In this document: positions 1 to 5,570 of the stretch, piece after piece | Layout of the letters: every line of letters begins with the position of its first letter | How positions within the stretch are numbered: the first letter of the stretch is position 1 | Assembly (NCBI GenBank): GCA_947460915.1 | Contig: CANHKJ010000123.1 | Coordinates: 1 to 8,322, forward strand | DNA: 8,322 nt | From: Verrucomicrobiia bacterium | Lineage (GTDB): Bacteria > Verrucomicrobiota > Verrucomicrobiia > Verrucomicrobiales > Akkermansiaceae | Reading direction: 5' to 3' | Position numbers and translations under genes: made by a program | Notes under the pieces: generated by a model | What the model saw: only the letters and a program-made list of their open reading frames with translations | Told to the model about the DNA's origin: nothing | Databases searched by the model: none

Positions 1-3
1 ACG

Positions 4-1461
4 ATGTCCCATCACGTCACATCCCACGAAATCCCCGTCAACGGCGAGCACTTGGACAAGTCCAAAATCGCCAAGGCCAAAACCATTGCTCTCGCGGTCA
101 TGGTGATTGGCAGTCTGTTGAGCGTTTATCTTCTGTTCTTTGCTCCCAAAGCGCAACAAGGCTCATATTCCTATTCCTGGGTTTTTGCGCTGTTCTATTT
201 CTTCACACTGGCTCTAGGTGGTTGCTTCTGGACATTGCTTCACAACGTATCGAACAGCGGCTGGGGCACCAGTGTGCGTCGTGTGATGGAGAATGTCGGT
301 TCGGTGTTTCCCTGGTTGAGCATCTTTGCGATTCCTTTGCTCTGCCCTAATATCCAGACTTACCTCTACGAGTGGATGAACACGCATCGTGATGTCATCA
401 AGGAGGAAAATATTGGTACGGGCACGCTGATTACGGAATGGCTGGCTGGCTCATGGAACTGGGTTCTCAACGGTTTCCGTTATATTTTCACAGGTAAGAC
501 AGTTCCTATGGCATCCACCATGGCTGAAGGACTTCATCATAAAGACCATTTGATGTTCAACAAACACTGGTTCATGAACTTGCCCTTCTGGTATTTCCGC
601 ACGATCATGTTCTTCTTGGGACTTGGCTACGTGATCTATCGCTTGCGTAAACTCTCGACCGCTCAGGACACTGATCCGAATCCTGGCACCGTGCATCTTT
701 TCACCGCTCGTCGTCGCGCTGCTGCTTTCTTGCCAATTCTTGCATTGACCGTAACTTTCGCTGCGTTCGATTGGTTGAAAGGAATGGACTACACTTGGTT
801 CTCGACCATGTATGGTGTGTATATCTTCGCAGGTTGCGCCATCAACTCCATGGGCGTAATCATCATCACCACCTACCTACTGCGTCGTTCGGGTTACCTC
901 AAGAACGTGGTCACTCAAGAGCATTTCCATATCATGGGCAAATTGCTTTTCGCCTTCACGGTGTTCTGGGCCTACGTAACATTCTCGCAGTTTTTCTTGA
1001 TCTGGTATGCGAACATCACCGAGGAAACCAAGTATTTCTTGATTCGTAATACCGAAGGCTGGAACATCGCTAGCATCGCTCTGGTCATCCTGCACTTCGT
1101 CGTTCCTTTCGTGATCTTGCTGCAACAGTGGCTCAAGAAAAAGCCGCACCTGCTCAGTGCCGTAGCGGTTTACATGCTCTTGGTGCACATTCTCGACATG
1201 TATCTCATCGTCATCCCTGAGCGTGGTATTTCGCTTGGAAACCTCCACATCACTGATGCGACTGGGAACGTTACATTAGATGGTCATGAAGTCTTTGGCA
1301 ACATTGCACCTACGATTTCGGGCGCTTGGATGGGCGATATTCTTGCCTTCATCACCATTGGTGCTGGTTTCGTATTCTTCTTGCTCCGCGCACTTGGTCA
1401 GCACTCTCTCTATCCACATCGCGATCCTCGCATTCTTGAGTCCGCGAATCTCTCTAACTAA
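4..1461 (+). CDS. actF: Alternative complex III subunit ActF (quinol:cytochrome c oxidoreductase, quinone-binding membrane subunit)
   Basis: This 485-residue polytopic membrane protein of the NrfD/PsrC-like type matches ActF of alternative complex III, which oxidises quinol in the cytoplasmic membrane and passes electrons to cytochromes c. About ten hydrophobic segments are visible, the first near residues 28-47. ActF-like signatures are the stretch GGCFWTLLHNVSNSGW near 72-87 followed by VRRVMEN at 91-97, FDWLKGMDYTWFSTMYG at 255-271, the aromatic-rich segment at 307-336 beginning HFHIMGK, and a tail HSLYPHRDPRILES at 467-480 resembling the usual proline/DPR tail. A polar loop at about 117-190 (rich in His, Lys and Trp) seems longer than in ActF proteins I recall. 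The ATG at 4 is plausible, but only three bases precede it, so no ribosome binding site can be judged. The other act genes probably lie just left of the window. The next gene starts 24 nt downstream, consistent with one operon. Confidence 0.9.
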   Translation: MSHHVTSHEIPVNGEHLDKSKIAKAKTIALAVMVIGSLLSVYLLFFAPKAQQGSYSYSWVFALFYFFTLALGGCFWTLLHNVSNSGWGTSVRRVMENVGSVFPWLSIFAIPLLCPNIQTYLYEWMNTHRDVIKEENIGTGTLITEWLAGSWNWVLNGFRYIFTGKTVPMASTMAEGLHHKDHLMFNKHWFMNLPFWYFRTIMFFLGLGYVIYRLRKLSTAQDTDPNPGTVHLFTARRRAAAFLPILALTVTFAAFDWLKGMDYTWFSTMYGVYIFAGCAINSMGVIIITTYLLRRSGYLKNVVTQEHFHIMGKLLFAFTVFWAYVTFSQFFLIWYANITEETKYFLIRNTEGWNIASIALVILHFVVPFVILLQQWLKKKPHLLSAVAVYMLLVHILDMYLIVIPERGISLGNLHITDATGNVTLDGHEVFGNIAPTISGAWMGDILAFITIGAGFVFFLLRALGQHSLYPHRDPRILESANLSN

Positions 1462-1485
1462 TTTTTCACTTTACCACTTTTCATC

Positions 1486-2277
1486 ATGGACCCGTCACAA
1501 GACAACCCAATCGTTCGTTTCAAAGCCTTTTTCTGGGGCCTCGCCGTTTTTGCACTCTTCGGCATTGCACTTGGCGTGATCGCTTTGATGAACCACAAGG
1601 CTCCCTCTACTTTGGAGGATGTAGCTGCTGTGGCGCGTTATGAAAACATCGCCGCGGTGAAGTCGGAACAAGCCGCTTTGCTTTCTTACAAAGAAGTAGA
1701 GCCCGGTAAAACCGTTCAGGTCAAGCCTGCCGATGTTTATGCCGTTCTGGGCAAAACACTCGCTGCCAGCAAGCCTGCTGCTGTAGAGAAACCCGAGCAA
1801 GTTGTTCCCGAATCTCCGACAGCCAAAGCACTTGCTGAGGCCGCCAAAAACGCTGCACCTGTTGAGATCGTGGAAACCGATGCCAACGCGCCGATCGATC
1901 CCGCCATCATGGAAAAGGGTAAAGCCGAATACATGCTGTGCCAGGCTTGCCACGGTGCTGATGGCAATGGCGTTCCTGGATTGGCTCCGCCACTCGCTGG
2001 TTCGGAGTGGGTCAATGGTCCCGTCGAAAATCCCATTCGCATTACTCTGCGTGGTCTTGGTGGTCCCATCAAAGTAAAAGGTGTCGATTACAATCTCCCC
2101 GCGCCGATGATGGCTGTGGCGCATTTGTCCGATGAGCAACTCGCTGCTGTTCTGACTTACGTCCGCAATTCCTTTGGTAACAAAGCTTCTGCTGTCACGC
2201 CTGATCAAGTGAAAGCCTTCCGCGGTGAAGTGGGTGCTCCTGCTTTGCAAGCGTCTGACCTTAAAGCTCCGAACTAA
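1486..2277 (+). CDS. Membrane-anchored monoheme cytochrome c
   Basis: This 263-residue protein has one N-terminal hydrophobic anchor (about 12-34), a long Ala/Pro/Lys/Glu-rich linker (about 35-140) and a C-terminal class I cytochrome c domain. The covalent heme site is C152-Q-A-C155-H156. The probable distal ligand is one of the paired methionines M208/M209 in PAPMMA, and a helix ending YVRNSFGN follows. The domain should sit outside the cytoplasmic membrane. It lies between actF and the CcoN-like gene (spacers 24 and 31 nt), so it probably carries electrons from alternative complex III to the downstream complex. The C-terminal domain resembles that of the cytochrome at the end of the cluster, including RNSFGN followed by a VTP motif, which suggests a duplicated pair. 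No Shine-Dalgarno precedes the ATG; the leader is T/C-rich. The cytochrome class is certain, but the exact role is inferred from position. Confidence 0.88.
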   Translation: MDPSQDNPIVRFKAFFWGLAVFALFGIALGVIALMNHKAPSTLEDVAAVARYENIAAVKSEQAALLSYKEVEPGKTVQVKPADVYAVLGKTLAASKPAAVEKPEQVVPESPTAKALAEAAKNAAPVEIVETDANAPIDPAIMEKGKAEYMLCQACHGADGNGVPGLAPPLAGSEWVNGPVENPIRITLRGLGGPIKVKGVDYNLPAPMMAVAHLSDEQLAAVLTYVRNSFGNKASAVTPDQVKAFRGEVGAPALQASDLKAPN

Positions 2278-2308
2278 ACTTTTTCTCAACCGGTAATTTT
2301 TTCTCACG

Positions 2309-3808
2309 ATGTCACAAGAAACCAAACAATCTGCTGAACAGGACGCCATTTTGCGCACGGCCATCGACCGCTCGCTGCGTCATCCGGTGATGTTCTTTTT
2401 CACCAGTGGAGCTGCCTGGCTCGCTGTCTCCTTGCTGCTGGGTATCATCGCCACAGCGAAAATGGTTAGCCCTGAATTTCTCGATGGCTGCCCATTGATG
2501 ACGCAAGGTCGTGTTTTCGCGGCACACATTTCGACTCTGGTTTACGGCTGGGGCTGCCAAGCGGCCTTTGGTGTGTTGATCTGGTTGATCGCTCGTCTCA
2601 CTCGTCAAGAAAACCGCGCATCAGGCATCATTCTTGCCGCAGGACACGCATGGAATTTTCTGATCGCTGTCGGCACTTTCTCGATTCTTGCTGGTTACGG
2701 CACCGGAGTTCCTTGGATGGAGTTTCCGACGATGATTTGGCCAGCTCTGCTCGCTGCGTATGCCTTGATTGCCATCTGGACGATGATCCAATTCCGCGTT
2801 CGCACACCGGGTGAAGTGTTTGTCAGTCAATGGTTCGCCGTTGGTGCTCTGGTATGGTTCCCATGGATCGTTGCTACGGCCTTCTTGCTCGTTTTCTGCG
2901 TCGGAGGCAACCCTCTGATGTCCGCAGGTGTTGCCGCATGGTTCCGTTCGGGAATTACTTATCTATTCTTCCTTCCTACCGCCGCTGCCGCAGCATATTA
3001 CTTGGCTCCGAAAATTTCCGGTCGCCCTGTGCATAGCTACTCACTCTCACTGATCGGTTTCTGGGTTCTGGCCGTAGTTGGTCCTTGGGCTGGGATGCAA
3101 AAACTTACCGGTGCACCGATTCCGTTTTTCCTTCCTTACATGGGCGCTGCCGCTGCTGTGTTGATTGGCATTCCAACGATTGCCATTGCCGTAAGCACTC
3201 TGCGCACAATGGCTTCCGAGCCAGGCAAATTTGCAACTAGTCCTTCGCTGCGCTTCACCGCTGCGGGTGTGGTTTGCATGTTGGTCCTTGGAATTTCAAG
3301 CACGCTTACCAATTTGCCGAATTCGACGCTTCCGTTGACACAATTCAGCATTACTCACTATGGCATGGACATTCTCGCGATCTACGGCTGCTTCAGCTTC
3401 GTGATGTTTGGCGCGATCTATTTCATCGTGCCTCGGATCACTCGTCGTGAATGGTTGTCGAAGCGTTTCATCAAGATGCATTTCTTGTTCTCGATGTATG
3501 GTGTCATTGCCGTAGCAGTGCTTTCGGTGCTCGGTGGTGTTCTGCACGGTCAAGGCCAAGAGGATTTTAAATTCACGTGGGACAGCGCCGTAGCACGTGC
3601 CTATCCCTATCAGATGGCAACACTGATCGCCTGGTGCTTCGTGTTGTTCTCGAACGTGTTTTTCTTTGCACACCTGCTCTTGATGTGGATGCGTTTGGGA
3701 CGCCGTTCTTCTCATCCTACTTTGTTGGGTCATGCTCACCTTGACAGTCCACACGGACCAGAAGGGGACATTGACAACGCCGGTCCAGGTTCGGTCATCG
3801 CTCACTAA
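2309..3808 (+). CDS. ccoN: CcoN-like (cbb3-type) heme-copper oxidase subunit I lacking the active-site ligands
   Basis: This 499-residue protein has about twelve membrane segments and aligns along its length with cbb3 oxidase subunit I. Shared landmarks are QGRVFAAH (66-73), SQWF (173-176), AYYLAPK followed by GRPVHSYSLSLIGFW (229-252), PWAG (259-262), and FGAIYFIVPR (367-376). Against CcoN as I remember it, only the helix II low-spin heme ligand is kept (H73). The first CuB histidine, in the canonical WWYGH, falls in WFRSG (211-215) with no His. The CuB pair in canonical AGPHH becomes AGMQK (M263, Q264, K265). The cross-linking tyrosine falls at G258. The heme ligands in canonical GHVH fall at GMDI (352-355), with H350 close by. 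The codons at these places were re-read in the nucleotide sequence and are not frame errors. The frame is unbroken and sits in a tidy operon, so decay is unlikely. Oxygen reduction by the usual mechanism looks impossible; a structural or electron-transfer role is inference. Confidence 0.85.
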   Translation: MSQETKQSAEQDAILRTAIDRSLRHPVMFFFTSGAAWLAVSLLLGIIATAKMVSPEFLDGCPLMTQGRVFAAHISTLVYGWGCQAAFGVLIWLIARLTRQENRASGIILAAGHAWNFLIAVGTFSILAGYGTGVPWMEFPTMIWPALLAAYALIAIWTMIQFRVRTPGEVFVSQWFAVGALVWFPWIVATAFLLVFCVGGNPLMSAGVAAWFRSGITYLFFLPTAAAAAYYLAPKISGRPVHSYSLSLIGFWVLAVVGPWAGMQKLTGAPIPFFLPYMGAAAAVLIGIPTIAIAVSTLRTMASEPGKFATSPSLRFTAAGVVCMLVLGISSTLTNLPNSTLPLTQFSITHYGMDILAIYGCFSFVMFGAIYFIVPRITRREWLSKRFIKMHFLFSMYGVIAVAVLSVLGGVLHGQGQEDFKFTWDSAVARAYPYQMATLIAWCFVLFSNVFFFAHLLLMWMRLGRRSSHPTLLGHAHLDSPHGPEGDIDNAGPGSVIAH

Positions 3809-3838
3809 TTTTTCAACGGAAACATTTCTCATATCACT

Positions 3839-4552
3839 ATGACTCTCCGCACATTCACTTTCGGCATGATCGCCAGCTTCGGCTCGGCATGGCTCTTCGC
3901 TGTGGTTCTGCCATTTTTCAAAACGCGTGATGTCAAACCCGTGTATTTCGCGGATGGCATCGACGAAAAAACAGGCGTTTATTTCCCGAAACGCACAGGT
4001 CAGGTTGCCAACGGCGCCAAAGTCTATGCCCAAAACGGTTGCTATGTTTGCCACACGCAAGTGGTGCGCCCTACATATGCAGGCAATGATTTCCATCGCG
4101 ACGGTTGGGCTGGCTTTAAGGCCGATCCTGATCGTGGCGACACTCGCCGTGAATCGAATGTGTTCGACTACCAAGGCGAAGACTTTGCCCAAATCGGCGT
4201 GATGCGTATCGGTCCCGATCTCTCGAACGTCGGCTCGCGTTATGAAAAAACAGCTCTCGCCTTGAACGAGTTGAACAAAACCAAACTCGGTGATGCTTGG
4301 AATGACTCCATGAAAACTTCGCCCGAGGCCTTGTTGTTCGAGCATCTCTACAATCCTCGCACCAAGCCCTCGATGCGCTGGTCTACTTGCCCCTCAGTGC
4401 GTTTCCTCTTCAACGAACCTGCACGTGAAGGACTTGCTCCATCACCCAAGCCCGAGGCAAAAGCTCTTGTTGGCTACTTGCTCTCGATGAAAAAGAACGA
4501 TACGGTTCCCGCTTCGATGAACTACGCTCCACCGAAACCTGCCGCGCAGTAA
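3839..4552 (+). CDS. ccoO: CcoO-like monoheme cytochrome c subunit
   Basis: This 237-residue protein resembles CcoO/FixO, the monoheme cytochrome subunit of cbb3-type oxidases. It has an N-terminal membrane anchor (about 7-27) and a cytochrome c domain with heme site C68-Y-V-C71-H72. The CcoO-type surroundings GCYVCHTQVVRP (67-78) and the motif RIGPDLSNVG (123-132) are both present. Probable distal ligand is M179 in KPSMRW, near the NPR of LYNPR, where CcoO proteins carry a conserved Met. An insert between the heme site and the GPDL motif contains a charged stretch (about 95-118). It follows the CcoN-like gene by 30 nt, the usual ccoN-ccoO order. Because the partner subunit I lacks its oxygen-reducing site, the cytochrome's electron acceptor is uncertain. 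The ATG at 3839 has no strong Shine-Dalgarno; a weak GGAAA lies well upstream. Confidence 0.87.
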   Translation: MTLRTFTFGMIASFGSAWLFAVVLPFFKTRDVKPVYFADGIDEKTGVYFPKRTGQVANGAKVYAQNGCYVCHTQVVRPTYAGNDFHRDGWAGFKADPDRGDTRRESNVFDYQGEDFAQIGVMRIGPDLSNVGSRYEKTALALNELNKTKLGDAWNDSMKTSPEALLFEHLYNPRTKPSMRWSTCPSVRFLFNEPAREGLAPSPKPEAKALVGYLLSMKKNDTVPASMNYAPPKPAAQ

Positions 4553-4589
4553 TTTTTTGATTTTTCAGCAACCTCTTCCATCTTCTGAC

Positions 4590-5378
4590 ATGTCATCTTC
4601 TTCTACTCCCAATCCTAACAGCCGCCCTGATCTTGACGACACGATCAACGTCACCACTGCACACAACAGTGCATCGATGACAGCTGCTGCTGCCCGGGAA
4701 CATCGCAACCCAGGTTCGAACAAAGAGCCACTTTCCATCGTCACCTTCGCGATTTGCGCCGTGATTTTCATCATCGGTGGCTCCGTGATCGGCAATGCAA
4801 GCGGCGGGTTCTTCAGCTACAACACCTCCATCAAACCCGAATACGTGCGCGGCAAAGCCCCAGGTGTCTTGGATGACGTCGCCTTGCCACCCAAGCCGAT
4901 TCTCGATGTGTATGTGAAAAAAGGTCAATCGCTCTATAGCGCTAAGTGCAATGGCTGCCACGGTGCCGATGCCAAAGGCGATGGTGTCAACTATCCTTCT
5001 CTTGTCGGTTCCGCATGGGCCACAGGACATACGGAACGCTTTTCCCAAGTTATTCTTAACGGATTGCAAGGCCCTACCAGCTCTGGTAAAGTATACGGTG
5101 CCGGTGTGATGCCTGCCCAAGGTGGTGGCATGAGTGCGCAAGATTTGGCATTCATCATGACCTTCATCCGCAACAGCTTCGGCAACAGCGTGGGTGATGT
5201 TGTGACTCCCGAAATGGCACAAGCTGCCATCGACATCGCAGCGAAACGCACCAACCCCGCCGCTCCCGTAACCGCCGAGGAACTGAAGACTCACGAAAAA
5301 GATCTCGATGGAGAAAAAATGGATCCCGCCACTCTCGTCGATCCAATTACCTTCCAAGCCGTCGAGGCGAAGAAGTAA
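4590..5378 (+). CDS. Second membrane-anchored monoheme cytochrome c, in the position of ccoP
   Basis: This 262-residue protein, counted from the ATG at 4590, has a polar Ser/Thr/Asn-rich N-terminus, one membrane segment (about 48-68) and a single class I cytochrome c domain. The heme site is C120-N-G-C123-H124 and the likely axial Met is M174 in GVMPAQGGGM. The helix FIRNSFGN and a VTPEM motif follow. It occupies the place where a diheme CcoP would be expected, but only one CxxCH is present. It is clearly related to the cytochrome at 1486-2277. A TTG at 4557 in the same frame would add 11 residues. I prefer the ATG because its 37-nt leader resembles the pyrimidine-rich leaders of the other genes here, and because the TTG extension looks like spacer sequence. 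It is the last gene before a strong terminator. Its role as electron carrier of the cluster is inferred. Confidence 0.87.
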   Translation: MSSSSTPNPNSRPDLDDTINVTTAHNSASMTAAAAREHRNPGSNKEPLSIVTFAICAVIFIIGGSVIGNASGGFFSYNTSIKPEYVRGKAPGVLDDVALPPKPILDVYVKKGQSLYSAKCNGCHGADAKGDGVNYPSLVGSAWATGHTERFSQVILNGLQGPTSSGKVYGAGVMPAQGGGMSAQDLAFIMTFIRNSFGNSVGDVVTPEMAQAAIDIAAKRTNPAAPVTAEELKTHEKDLDGEKMDPATLVDPITFQAVEAKK

Positions 5379-5403
5379 TTTTCTGCTAGGCAAAAAATAC
5401 AAC

Positions 5404-5433
5404 ACGCCCGCAAGTTCGCTTGCGGGCGTTTTT
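5404..5433 (+). terminator. Intrinsic terminator of the respiratory operon
   Basis: A perfect 11-bp stem, ACGCCCGCAAG at 5404-5414 pairing with CTTGCGGGCGT at 5419-5429, closes a TTCG tetraloop and is followed by a T run (5429-5433). It lies 25 nt after the last cytochrome stop. An A-rich run upstream (5392-5397) would give the - strand transcript a delayed U run, so it may also work weakly for the converging rloC transcript. Confidence 0.93.
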
Positions 5434-5436
5434 CGT

Positions 5437-5537
5437 TATGGTCAGTGCGTGGAAATCGTCAGCACCTATGATTCTGCACAGTCTCTCGGGATGTTCCAGA
5501 GGATGCTGCCCAGTTGTTTTTGTTTGGTGTCGGTCAT
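5437..5537 (-). pseudogene. hsdM: Remnant of the N-terminus of HsdM (type I DNA methyltransferase), frameshifted
   Basis: Reading the - strand from the ATG at 5537 gives MTDTKQKQLGSILWNI, the typical start of HsdM proteins, which usually continue as IADDLRGAMNADDFRDYML. Here the frame hits TAG at 5466-5468 after 23 codons. Shifting by one base restores L......ADDF at exactly the expected spacing (ADDFHALTI, 5463 down to 5437), so a single-base deletion in the Asp codon before Leu explains the break. After about ADDFH the similarity ends and the respiratory terminator begins. Only some 28 codons of a gene normally around 500 codons survive. It starts 33 nt after the rloC stop on the same strand, as expected for an hsd operon that once continued here. 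No Shine-Dalgarno is visible. The match is from memory of the family, but both halves and their spacing agree. Confidence 0.8.
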
Positions 5538-5570
5538 TTGGATAGAAAGCAAATTGGGTTGATCGTAAAA

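Noticed and set aside
1495..2364. Long - strand open frame (289 codons) opposite the first cytochrome
   Set aside because: It lies antisense to a well-supported cytochrome c gene, shows no family motifs, and is explained by the codon bias of the real gene.
2309..3808. The CcoN-like gene as a decayed pseudogene
   Set aside because: There is no stop or frameshift across 499 codons. Membrane segments and non-ligand motifs are preserved, so selective loss of ligands is a better description than decay.
3296..4345. Long - strand open frame (349 codons) opposite ccoN/ccoO
   Set aside because: It spans two genuine genes antisense and has no recognisable domain or start signals.
4557..4589. TTG start extending the last cytochrome by 11 residues
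   Set aside because: No ribosome binding site, only four bases after the ccoO stop, and the added residues come from a T/C-rich spacer like those before the other genes. The ATG at 4590 is a better start.
4593..5405. Long - strand open frame (270 codons) opposite the last cytochrome
   Set aside because: It is an antisense shadow, and its start lies inside the terminator region.
5308..5562. + strand frame of 84 codons overlapping the operon end
   Set aside because: It reads through the cytochrome 3' end in another frame and through the terminator hairpin; there is no support for coding.
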